Assembly: GCA_963763495.1 (NCBI GenBank)
Contig: CAVXOY010000015.1
Coordinates: forward strand, 105,441-169,440
Length of the DNA stretch: 64,000 nucleotides
Reading direction: 5' to 3'
Origin: DAOUEO01 sp963763495
GTDB taxonomy: Bacteria; Chloroflexota; Dehalococcoidia; DSTF01; JALHUB01
The translations under genes were made by a program, and so were the position numbers. Under the pieces are notes generated by a model, which did no database searches, was not told where the DNA came from, and saw only the letters and a list, made by a program, of their open reading frames with translations. This document shows, piece by piece, positions 16,322-24,036 of this stretch. Every line of letters begins with the position of its first letter. Positions within the stretch are counted from its first letter, which is position 1.

Positions 16322-18262
16322 CTAGCCGGCAGCCTCGGTCCGTTCTTCGTCAGACTGCTCCCAGGAGCGCTCCTGAGGCCCGTCATCGACGGGCTGAGGC
16401 AAGGGTAGGGCAACACCCTCGCCTGCGGTTTCGTTCTCGGGGTAAGGGGAAAGCCCTCTTAAGGCCTCATCGATGGCGCTGCTCACGGACTCTTCCTCCT
16501 GAGACTGCGGCGTTACAAGATGGAACGCCAGCCGGCACGGGCCAACGCTGATCTCGTCACCATCTTGCAGGACAACCCAGCCGCCGGCGGACCCCTCGGA
16601 CGCGATGACACTCAGGCGGGTAAGCTTGTGGAAGATGAGCCGGTTGCTCTGATGCACCCATGCCCTGGCCTCTTCCGCGCCCATTCGATCCTCATCCTCC
16701 GGCAACACCATGGTGCACCAGCCGCCGCATCCGATGGTGATGGGTCTGCTCCCCACGGCGTACTCCGTGCCCGCGCCGGGCCCGGACACAATCGTCAGCT
16801 TGCCCCGAGGCTCCAGGACAGCCTGGGGAGGCACGTCGACTGATTGCACCGGCTCCAGCCAATCTTCCAGCTTGGGAGCGGGCCTGTTGGACTTGGGGTT
16901 GAACCAGGGGCGGAGCCGCACTTCGGCACTGCGCAACGGCGAACGGGCGCGCCGCCACCTCCAGAAGAGATACCCACCTGCTCCCCCAAGCGCAGCTATG
17001 AGGGCCGCCAGCAGAAGCGGCACCAGGGGAACTCCTCCCCCTCCACCACCGGCGACGGAAGTCGCCACAACCTCGAATGGCATCTCTGTTTGCCCCACCG
17101 CACCAGTTGAATCCTCAACCTCCACGCGCAGGGTATGGCCGCCTCGCGCGAGCAGCGCGGGGTCAAGGGATAACTGGAAAGGCGCGGTCGTATCCTCTGA
17201 AACCGTCTCATCGTCAACCAGGAACCTGACGACACTCACGGGGTTATCGCCCGTCACGTCGGCCCCCAGGGTGATGACTGAATCGACTTGCTGCCCCTCG
17301 CTGAGGCCTGCTAGGGACACCCCGGGAGTCCCCGAGACTATCAGTGCCGGCAGTGTCTCAGTCGTGGTGGCAGTATTCCCGCCTATCGTTACAGAGAGTG
17401 AAAGGGACAGTGCCTGACTGCGGTCGGTTACCGGAGAGGTCAGCTTGAGAACGTACTGGCCCCGCAGAAGGCCGCCGATCTCGGCGTAGAGCTGCGATAG
17501 CCCCTCCGCCGTCGGCGTCTCCAATGACCGCGCGCCGGTGGCCTGGGAAAGGCTTGACAGGTAGTCACGGTCGATCTCGCTTCCCAATCCAACGGTGTAC
17601 ACCGGCACACCGATGAACCGTGCCTGGGCGATAGAGTCATCACGGGACACCGTGCTCTTGCCTCCCCAATCAATCCCATCGCTGAGAAGGATAATGACTT
17701 TTCGCGATAGAGGAGACGAAGCTGCCTTGAAGGACGCCTCGCTGGCTGCCTGATAAAGAGCTGTGTTGCCTACAGCTTGGAGACCCTCGATGGCAAGTGT
17801 CGCAGCGTTCTTGTCGCTCGTGAAGTCCTGCGCTAAGGCAACCGTATCACCAAAGGTGAGGACGGCCACCATGTCCTGGGGCGAGAGGCCGCTCACGAAC
17901 TCGGCGGCCGCCTTTCGAGCCTGGGTCAGAGGTTCGCCTGCCATGCTGCCGCTCACATCCACAGCGAGGACGACGGCGAGGCTGACATCGGCGTCGACGG
18001 CGCTCCGAAGGTCTGCAATCTCAGCGGCCTGTCCACCGACATTCACCTGGAAGTTGTCACGGCTCAGGTTAGCTATTGGGCGCCCGTTGGCATCGAGGAC
18101 GTCCACGACAGCCGCCAGATCCGGGAACTGACTCTCATCAAGGCTGGCAATGTTTATCGTCACCGGCTCAGCGGCAACAGCGTCAGGGACCGGCAGCGCC
18201 CAGACAAGCGACGCGATCAAGACGACAACCAACAGGGTTACGTTTTTCATTCGTGCCATCAT
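16322..18262 (-). CDS. Membrane protein with VWA domain and FHA-like tail
   Basis: The frame opens at 18385, but the mature-looking start is one of the ATGs at 18262/18259/18250, giving a signal peptide (KNVTLLVVVLIASLVWALPV). Without a strong ribosome-binding site the exact codon is uncertain. A von Willebrand A domain follows (about 95-280) with MIDAS DVSGSMAGEPLTQ, then an Ig-like region (LRVEVEDSTGAVGQTEMPFE). A glycine-rich spacer and membrane helix (VPLLLAALIAALGGAGGYLF) come next. The cytoplasmic tail has an FHA-like pattern (LTIVSGPGAGTEYAVGSRPI, VVLQDGDEISVGP). The acidic C-terminus ends at 16322. It probably binds ligand outside and phospho-protein inside, linked to the Tad pilus by location. 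Confidence 0.85.
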   Translation of the reverse strand: MMARMKNVTLLVVVLIASLVWALPVPDAVAAEPVTINIASLDESQFPDLAAVVDVLDANGRPIANLSRDNFQVNVGGQAAEIADLRSAVDADVSLAVVLAVDVSGSMAGEPLTQARKAAAEFVSGLSPQDMVAVLTFGDTVALAQDFTSDKNAATLAIEGLQAVGNTALYQAASEASFKAASSPLSRKVIILLSDGIDWGGKSTVSRDDSIAQARFIGVPVYTVGLGSEIDRDYLSSLSQATGARSLETPTAEGLSQLYAEIGGLLRGQYVLKLTSPVTDRSQALSLSLSVTIGGNTATTTETLPALIVSGTPGVSLAGLSEGQQVDSVITLGADVTGDNPVSVVRFLVDDETVSEDTTAPFQLSLDPALLARGGHTLRVEVEDSTGAVGQTEMPFEVVATSVAGGGGGGVPLVPLLLAALIAALGGAGGYLFWRWRRARSPLRSAEVRLRPWFNPKSNRPAPKLEDWLEPVQSVDVPPQAVLEPRGKLTIVSGPGAGTEYAVGSRPITIGCGGWCTMVLPEDEDRMGAEEARAWVHQSNRLIFHKLTRLSVIASEGSAGGWVVLQDGDEISVGPCRLAFHLVTPQSQEEESVSSAIDEALRGLSPYPENETAGEGVALPLPQPVDDGPQERSWEQSDEERTEAAG

Positions 18263-18438
18263 TAGTATTTTCGGAAGAATCTCCCCGCAGTTGACGATGT
18301 CGACACAGGAATGTCTATGCTGGTCGTGCCCATGGCATGGGCAGCCAGCGACGCATCCAGGTTCAGATAGCGATCTCTTGCTCACGGCTTCCGCCGGGCC
18401 AGGCCACCTCTCACCCCAAACCCAAACGCAAAATCCAC

Positions 18439-18591
18439 CTAGATAATCGCGTCGGCAAGCTCCGTCCAGAGCTGACTGAGATTGGTGCCCAGCAAAGTGA
18501 TCGCAACAATCACCACTACGGCAACAAGGGCTATGATCAGGCCGTACTCGGCCATGGTCTGGCCCTGTTCATCATTTCGCATTACAGTCAT
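18439..18591 (-). CDS. flp: Flp family type IVb pilin (copy 2)
   Basis: A 50-aa ORF from ATG 18591 to TAG 18439 reads MTVMRNDEQGQTMAEYGLII followed by a hydrophobic helix (ALVAVVVIVAITLLGTN) and tail LWTELADAII. The GQTMAEYG processing site matches copy 1 exactly. ATG 18582 is an alternative start. It is the first gene of the minus-strand block, before the VWA gene, and its 5' end faces the c-di-GMP-regulated adhesin gene. A minor or alternative pilin is likely. Confidence 0.93.
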   Translation of the reverse strand: MTVMRNDEQGQTMAEYGLIIALVAVVVIVAITLLGTNLSQLWTELADAII

Positions 18592-18846
18592 CTCAGCGTT
18601 CTCTCTCCCAAGTCGGGCGTCATCATCAGCGATGGTCGCTCCCCCACTCTGCTACCTGTAATGAACACCCGAATACAGCGTTTCATTCTTAGTGAAGTGT
18701 TCCCGCGTGCCGCTACTTGACAGGCCTGCCGTTCTATGACAACATGGCACTAGTAGCGGCCTACTGGAACAGGCTAACCACAGATACAAAGAGCATCAGG
18801 CTCTCAGTAATATCTTCGACCTTTTTCTGCTAGCCTGTAATTCGCA
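18592..18846. other. Divergent intergenic region of pilin copy 2 and the adhesin leader
   Basis: This 255-bp stretch has no gene. It must hold the promoter of pilin copy 2 (minus) and the promoter of the long riboswitch leader (plus). No confident -35/-10 pair could be picked. It is AT-richer than its surroundings around 18780-18840. Confidence 0.35.
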
Positions 18847-18971
18847 CGGAGGCGTAGGGGCTCGCGGTTTGGCTACCTCGTCTTAGAACGGGGGAAACCA
18901 AGGGCGACGGTCGTGTATCAGGACGATACGGCCATCGGGCCCCAGCACTTCGAAAACAGAATACGCCTCCG
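18847..18971 (+). ncRNA. Unclassified structured RNA candidate upstream of the riboswitches
   Basis: A perfect 10-bp stem, CGGAGGCGTA (18847-18856) with TACGCCTCCG (18962-18971), encloses 105 nt. Inside, GGGGCTCG (18857-18864) pairs with CGGGCCCC (18936-18943). Within that lie two hairpins: GGTTT/AAACC (18866-18870/18895-18899) with an inner CCTCGT/ACGGGG stem, and an imperfect stem 18909-18919/18925-18933. Together they give a three-way junction inside a long P1. It does not match the riboswitch classes I can recognise. It is 5 nt before c-di-GMP aptamer 1 and probably in the same transcript. Strand is assigned from that context. Confidence 0.5.
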
Positions 18972-18972
18972 A

Positions 18973-19100
18973 ATCGGCAAGACACGGGAAACCGTGTCAG
19001 CAGGCGACAATTGCAGGCCTGCCTCCCTGCTTGTCGGGGAGCGCAAAGTCACGGGTCTAAGCCCCCATTGAATCCGGGGTATGACAGCCGGACTGCCGAA
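18973..19100 (+). promoter_or_regulatory. c-di-GMP-I (GEMM) riboswitch aptamer 1, variant
   Basis: Core elements of the c-di-GMP-I aptamer are seen in order: GGCAA (18976-18980), a perfect hairpin GACACGG-GAAA-CCGTGTC (18981-18998) with the docking GNRA loop, GCGCAAAG (19041-19048), CACGGGTCTAAG, a CCCC/GGGG hairpin, and GACAGCCGGACTGCCG (19083-19098). Compared with usual aptamers there are about 40 extra nt between the GAAA hairpin and GCGCAAAG, themselves able to fold (AGCAGG with CCTGCT). A strong terminator follows at 19165, so c-di-GMP probably controls readthrough. Confidence 0.75.
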
Positions 19101-19164
19101 GGGCTACACTGAGATGAGTCCTTCAGCCCACTTCTTCCGCTGGAGGCAGTGGTACGGTTTGTTG

Positions 19165-19226
19165 GGGGCCAAGGGACCCGGAACAGGGGAGGCGGGGCCC
19201 TAAACCGGTCCCTTGGCCCCTTCTTT
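19165..19226 (+). terminator. Intrinsic terminator of riboswitch 1
   Basis: GGGGCCAAGGGACC (19165-19178) pairs perfectly over 14 bp with GGTCCCTTGGCCCC (19207-19220), followed by TTCTTT. It lies 65 nt after aptamer 1 and 24 nt before aptamer 2, so it forms the expression platform of the first switch. Confidence 0.85.
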
Positions 19227-19249
19227 AATAAACAGATAGAGAATAGAGG

Positions 19250-19385
19250 TCTCCGAAAAGGCAAATCCTTCGAAAGAAGGAGGCGCAAAGCCACGGATCT
19301 AAGGTCTCCCTCGCTGAGACAGGGATGTCGGTAGTGGAAATGAGAGACTAAGGTGGCCGGGCTGCCGAAGGGCTGATTTCGGAGG
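19250..19385 (+). promoter_or_regulatory. c-di-GMP-I (GEMM) riboswitch aptamer 2
   Basis: This is a textbook aptamer. P1 is CTCCGAAA (19251-19258) with TTTCGGAG (19377-19384). GGCAAA (19260-19265) is followed by hairpin TCCTTC-GAAA-GAAGGA (19266-19281), GCGCAAAGCCAC (19283-19294), GATCTAAGG, a P2 arm, and AAGGTGGCCGGGCTGCCG (19350-19367). An intrinsic terminator follows 8 nt later. It controls the surface-protein gene starting at 19478. c-di-GMP usually signals surface attachment, which fits the target. Confidence 0.92.
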
Positions 19386-19392
19386 TCTTCAG

Positions 19393-19451
19393 CCGCCGTC
19401 TTCAGACCCCGTCTTGAACGGGGAGGCGCTGAGGCCGGCGGTTTTTGTTTT
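19393..19451 (+). terminator. Intrinsic terminator of riboswitch 2
   Basis: Outer arms CCGCCG (19393-19398) and CGGCGG (19436-19441) and inner arms CCCCGT/ACGGGG (19407-19423) make a branched stem followed by TTTTTGTTTT (19442-19451). It ends 27 nt before the adhesin start codon, the correct position for riboswitch-controlled termination. Confidence 0.88.
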
Positions 19452-19477
19452 GGGCACGGATTCAGGAGGTTGGGCGT

Positions 19478-21012
19478 ATGAGGCATCGACTACAAGTCAG
19501 ACATCTACGGACACGCTGGGTGCCATTCGTGGGTCTGTTCGCCGCGATTGGCATCATGTTCGCCGTACTGGCAGTTCTGCTGCTAAGCAGGCCAACCCAC
19601 GAGGTAACAGCAGGGCCTACCGGCGTCCAATACACGCTGGAAGGCCAGATATACGGGGACGGCTACACTACGGGTAACCTCTGCGCTGGAATCGGCTCAG
19701 GCGACTGCTGGCATGACAACGACAACGTGCCCCACCGGCTGACCATGCAGGGCCTCGCGGTAGGCGTCACCTACAGCGGCTGTCTGCAGATCCAACTTGA
19801 CTACAAGGACTCCGCTGGCATAATCGGCTATGACAACTTCAACTCCTGGGGCAGTGCCGACGGCTCGGCCACAGGTGTCAGCATGACAGCCGGCCCCGAG
19901 ACTCCGATCGGCGGTGGCCGCACCGGCATTACCTACGATGTGGTGTTTACCGCTCAGAGCTCCACAGTCGTCTTGAACTGGAACTCTCAGCTTGGCCCAC
20001 ACGCTGACCAGTGGAACGGCGCGAGCTTGCACAACCGCCTAGTCGCGCGGAGTAGGACTGCGAGAGCATCGGCAACAAGGAAGTACCGCTTGCCCGTCAA
20101 CAAGATCACTGTTCCCACACCCACGCCGACGCCTACACCGACGGAGCACGTCCACGCCGACACCGACGGAGACGTTCACGCCTACACCGACGGAGACGCT
20201 TCACGCCTACACCGACGGAGACGTTCACGCCTACACCGACGGAGACGTTCACACCAACACCGACGGAGACGTTCACGCCTACACCGACGGAGACGTTCAC
20301 GCCTACACCGACGGAGACGTTCACGCCTACACCGACGCAGACGTTCACGCCTACACCGACGGAGACGTTCACGCCTACACCGACGGAGACGTCCACGCCT
20401 ACACCGACGGAGACGTTCACGCCTACACCACACGCCTACCGACACCGACGAGACGCCTACACCCACGCCTACACCGACGGACGACGTTCACGCCTACACC
20501 GACGGAGACGTTCACACCAACACCGACGGAGACGTTCACGCCTACACCGACGGAGACGCTCACACCTACACCGACGGAGACGCCTACCGCCACTCCGACG
20601 GAGACGTTTACACCATCGCCGACGCCGACGGGTACGTTCACGCCTCCGCCGACAGACACGCCTACCGCCACTCCGACCGAAACAAACACGCCTGAGTCGA
20701 CGAATACGCCAACGCCGACGAAGACCTCGACACCGCACGACCACCGGGATACGGCCACGCCTGTCCCACCGACAGACACGCCTGTCCCGCCAACAGCCAC
20801 GCCGACGAGAACGACGTCAGTGCTACCTGTCGCCAAGACACCGGTTCCACCACCGATAGTGGAGGTGCTGCCGTCCGCCGGCGCTGGGCGGTGAGAGCCA
20901 TCCGGGAACAGAAGCGATCATCGGCGTAGTCACGTCCTTGCTCGGACTCGTCCTGGTGCTGGGCGGACTGCGGCTGCGCTGGGCTCCTCGCCGCGACGGA
21001 AAACGAGGCTAG
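19478..21012 (+). pseudogene. Sortase-anchored repeat surface protein, frame broken
   Basis: AGGAGG (19464-19469) precedes ATG 19478. The N-terminus has a signal/anchor helix (VPFVGLFAAIGIMFAVLAVL) followed by about 170 aa of beta-rich extracellular sequence (TGVQYTLEGQIYGDGYTTGN, WHDNDNVPHRLTMQGLAVGV). Long TPTPTETFTPTPT repeats follow from 20108. Extra C bases break the repeat frame at several places (about 20143 and 20191). The C-terminus, reassembled, reads VEVLPSAGAGG then EAIIGVVTSLLGLVLVLGGL and a basic tail (RRDGKRG) to TAG 21012: an LPSAG sorting signal, membrane helix and positive stop. It would be exported and linked to the cell envelope. Two c-di-GMP riboswitches precede it. Function as an adhesin or stalk is inferred. 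Confidence 0.8.
20108..20700 (+). repeat. 24-bp tandem coding repeat (Thr-Pro rich)
   Basis: Units of about 24 bp (core CACGCCTACACCGACGGAGA) repeat in tandem, encoding TPTPTETF in the proper frame. Units are almost identical in 20160-20440 and diverge towards 20700 (TATPTETNTPES). The repeat forms a rod-like, probably glycosylated wall-spanning stalk. Such near-identical units are prone to assembly collapse and to the frame breaks seen here. Confidence 0.9.
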
Positions 21013-21097
21013 GGAAGGTAATGAGCTGAAACGACCACCTGTAGACTTCGAAGATCGAGAGATGGTGTAATAGGCTCTGGCAAGTAGAATACGCCTA

Positions 21098-21125
21098 CGG
21101 GGGGATGAAGACTCATCCCCCCGTG
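21098..21125 (+). other. Perfect 12-bp hairpin between the two surface-protein genes
   Basis: ACGGGGGGATGA (21098-21109) and TCATCCCCCCGT (21114-21125) form a 12-bp perfect stem with a 4-nt AGAC loop. No T tract follows, so it is not a typical terminator on the plus strand. It could stabilise the upstream mRNA end or regulate the gene at 21209. Confidence 0.55.
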
Positions 21126-21208
21126 TGGGATTCGGAGGCAGTCTGCATTCGGACTACCGCTTCACCCAATTAGTAAGTTCTCGGCAAGATTAGTCAGAGG
21201 AGACTGCG

Positions 21209-23249
21209 ATGACAAATAAGGTAGCTCGCCCCAGACACCTCACCGCTATAGGAGGAACTGTCATCGCAGTCGTGGCAGCGGCGCGCCTGTGGATGGCTGT
21301 CGTAGGGTCTGCTCAGACCGATGAGATCTCGACCGTCGAACAACCCGCGCTCTGTCCTCTCCCCATTGATGTCGCGCTGGTCTTCGACAGGACAACCAGC
21401 ATGGGCCAAGCCCCAAGCTCACCCTCTGCTCGCGCGGCCGCCAACACATTCGTTGATGTCCTGGACGGCACCCCCCTCGACGGGAGCATATCCCCCCACC
21501 ATATGGCGATCGCGAGTTTCCACGATGGCATCTCCACCGTCGACCGTGCGCTGACGACCAGCGCCACCGACCTCCACACCACATTGAACTCGTTCACTAG
21601 CGGCAGCGGCTACACCAACATCGGCGAGGGTATCTGGAGAGGCGAAGGGCAGCTTGCCGGCTCTAGTGCCAGCGTCCCTGACTACATGGTGATCCTGTCC
21701 GACGGGGCCGGGAACCGCCCCCAAGACGTAGATTCCCCCGGCGCTCAGAACGATGTCTACTTGGACGTGAACAACGACGGGCGGATCAGCGGCACTGATG
21801 ATCTTGCCGTTGACTATCCCGCGCCTGAGAACGATACCGGCGCGGGAATCCCGCTGACTTCGTCGTCCAGGATGGACTGCTCGTGATCGATGACTCCGGC
21901 GACCGCTGCAACGCGTTCGATACGGACATTGAAGGGTTCCCTGGTTGCTGGCTAGAGGGCACGGATGACTATGAGTTCACGGCAGATATTGCCGCGCAGC
22001 TCGGCCCCGGCATCACCCCCAACTTCAGGCTCCAGGACGGCGCCCTCTGGGTAGACACCAATGGGGACGGGGTGATTGACGACACCCTAGTATACTCCGA
22101 CGGGACCGTCGACGGAGACGACGGCAGCCGCGACGCCTATCACCGCTATCACGCATCACCAGGCCAAGAAAACCGGCACGATAGTCTATGTCATTGGGTA
22201 CAATCGTCGGCTCGTCGAGCAACGAATCGCTGCTCCAATTGCTAGCGTCGCCGGGCAAATATCTTTCAGCGCCGAGTCCGGAAGACATCACGGCAGCGTT
22301 CCAGCAACTAGCCTGGGAACTGTGCCCCACAGCCACGCCGACTGTGACATCCACACCGGTACCAACCAGTACCTTCACCCCAACTCCCACCAAGACTTTC
22401 ACGCCGACACCAACGAGCGTACACCTACTCCGACTTCGACAAACACGCCGACTCCAACGGCGACTAATACCTTTACGCCTACGCCGACCAGCACGTTCAC
22501 ACCTACTCCAACGTCGACCTTCACACCGACACCGACAGCAGACGTTCACACCGACTCCAACGTCAACCTTTACGCCTACGCCGACCAGACGTTCACACCT
22601 ACTCCGACGTCGACCTTCACACCGACGCCGACGGAGACGTTCACACCTACTCCAACGTCAACCTTCACGCCAACACCGACCAGCACGTACACGCCTACAG
22701 CCACCAATACCAACACTCCCGTCCCGCCGACGAACACCAACGCCGACACCGACACACACACGCCAGTGCCGCCGACAGACACACCGACACCAACCAACAC
22801 GCCGGTGCCGCCGACAAACACACCTACCGCCACGCCAACGGAGACGTTCACGCCCACACCGACGCCGACGGGTACATTCACGCCTCCGCCGACAGACACG
22901 CCTACCGCCACTCCGACTGAAACAAACACGCCTGAGTCGGCAGATACGCCAACTCCAACCAAGACCTCGACACCGCATGACCGGCGAGACACGGCCACGC
23001 CTGTCCCACCGACAGACACGCCTGTCCCACCAACATGCCACGCCTACGCGCACGATTTCGGTGCTGCCTGTCGTCAGGACACCGTTACCGCCGGGACCGA
23101 TAGCCGAGGCGCTCCCATCCGCTGGCGCTGGTGGCAACGATCAGCAAGCCACAGACGCCATCATCGGCGTGACCACTTCGCTAATTGGCCTCATACTGGT
23201 GCTGGGCGCGCTGCGCTTGCGCCGGGCTCGCCGCCCTAGCCGGGAGTAG
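21209..23249 (+). pseudogene. Sortase-anchored VWA surface protein, frame broken
   Basis: AGAGGAG precedes ATG 21209. After a signal helix (HLTAIGGTVIAVVAAARLWM), a von Willebrand A domain is spread over three frames: DVALVFDRTTSMGQAPSSPS (MIDAS-like DRTTS), then GDRCNAFDTDIEGFPGCWLE, then GTIVGSSSNESLLQLLASPG and PEDITAAFQQLAWELCPTAT. Thr-Pro repeats (TSTFTPTPTSTFTPTPT) follow, then LPSAGAGG (LPSAG at 23112-23126), helix TDAIIGVTTSLIGLILVLGA and tail RRARRPSRE to TAG 23249. Frame breaks lie near 21860, 22150, 22420 and 23035. It is a predicted wall-anchored adhesin, tandem to the riboswitch-controlled one and sharing its C-terminal region. Confidence 0.8.
22370..22900 (+). repeat. Thr-Pro coding repeat of the VWA surface protein
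   Basis: Degenerate 24-30-bp units encode TSTFTPTPT and related TNTPVPPTNT blocks. They are more diverged than those of the upstream gene, but from about 22850 to 23030 they match its 3' repeat region closely (GTFTPPPTDTPTATPTETNT). Confidence 0.85.
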
Positions 23250-23301
23250 CGAGGCGCGAAGCAGTCTGCGTCTGATCAGACGCAACTACTAGCCGCAAAC
23301 C

Positions 23302-23333
23302 AAAGAGGGCCGTCTTCACGGCCCTCTTTTCTT
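23302..23333 (+). terminator. Terminator of the surface-protein genes
   Basis: AAAGAGGGCCG and CGGCCCTCTTTT flank a TCTTCA-type loop, giving a long GC stem ending in a T run (23328-23331). It lies about 50 bp after the VWA surface-protein stop. The A run on the other side makes it potentially bidirectional. Confidence 0.9.
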
Positions 23334-23502
23334 GCGTCACCCGGCCCCCTACTCCGCCTCTCATCTTCTCCAGCACGTCATCTCTGATGGTCTAAGGCGG
23401 TTCTGCCGATACTCTCAAAGGGAGACGGGCGCTTCGTGTCGGCAGCGAACCTGCTGGACCGAGTGCCTTTCTCTTTGAACGATCTTACAGGTTAGGCTCT
23501 TG

Positions 23503-23943
23503 ATGCTGCGAACACTGATTCGACGCCTTAATCGACGGAAGACGGACTCGCAGGTGAAAGAAGCTCTCGAAGCCGGTATCGGTCTCTATCACAGTCACTG
23601 GGGTTTGGACAACGACGAACGCCCCGGACTTTGTCCGGAAGAAGCGAGTCAGACAGTCCTGAGCTGGTGCCGCGAGACAATGGGCCAGATGCGGCGTCCC
23701 TACGGCTTGGACTACGTGACTTTTGCAGTCGCCCTTCTGGGACCCGAGAACGAGGAGATTTCCCGAGCCAGCTTCGGCGTCCTGCGTCCCAGCGATTTCT
23801 ATAGCGACGGACCCGCACCACAGCAACTGGAAGAGGTAATCAACCAGTGGCGATCGGAGGCGCACTTCCGCTCGGCCACGTCCCTCTCCGCTGTTATGTT
23901 CAGTTGGGGCGACATCACCCGCGAGCTGCTGCTAACCGGCTAA
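23503..23943 (+). CDS. Hypothetical protein, 146 aa
   Basis: ATG 23503 (preceded by an in-frame TTG at 23500) opens a frame to TAA 23941-23943. The protein (MLRTLIRRLNRRKTDSQVKE) is soluble, with a helical basic N-terminus and a mixed body (VTFAVALLGPENEEISRASF). No signal peptide, membrane helix or known motif was found. The ribosome-binding site is weak. It lies 93 bp before an AAA ATPase gene on the same strand and may be co-transcribed. The family is not recognised. Confidence 0.7.
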   Translation: MLRTLIRRLNRRKTDSQVKEALEAGIGLYHSHWGLDNDERPGLCPEEASQTVLSWCRETMGQMRRPYGLDYVTFAVALLGPENEEISRASFGVLRPSDFYSDGPAPQQLEEVINQWRSEAHFRSATSLSAVMFSWGDITRELLLTG

Positions 23944-24036
23944 GACGATGCCAGGGAAGCTGCCAGCGGATCAGGCGAGGGCGACGATAACCAGAGCAAA
24001 GCAGGTCAGGGAAGATAACCTACCAGGAAGAGGATA

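Noticed and set aside
18847..18971. ydaO-type (c-di-AMP) riboswitch, because of ACGGGGGAAACCAAGGG
   Set aside because: The diagnostic CAGCTAACC-TCGTAGGCGT block is missing and the closing stem differs, so it was left unclassified.
20108..20700. Regular 24-bp repeats that could suggest a CRISPR or minisatellite array
   Set aside because: Units are contiguous without spacers and encode TPTPTETF in one frame of a secreted protein, so they are a coding repeat.
20133..20836. Long minus-strand open frames rich in VGVGVNVSVGVG or RRCRRERLRRC
   Set aside because: They are complement shadows of the Thr-Pro coding repeats, with no start signals or family features.
22025..23019. Minus-strand frames across the second surface gene
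   Set aside because: Pure repeat shadows; the plus strand has the ribosome-binding site, VWA head and sorting signal.
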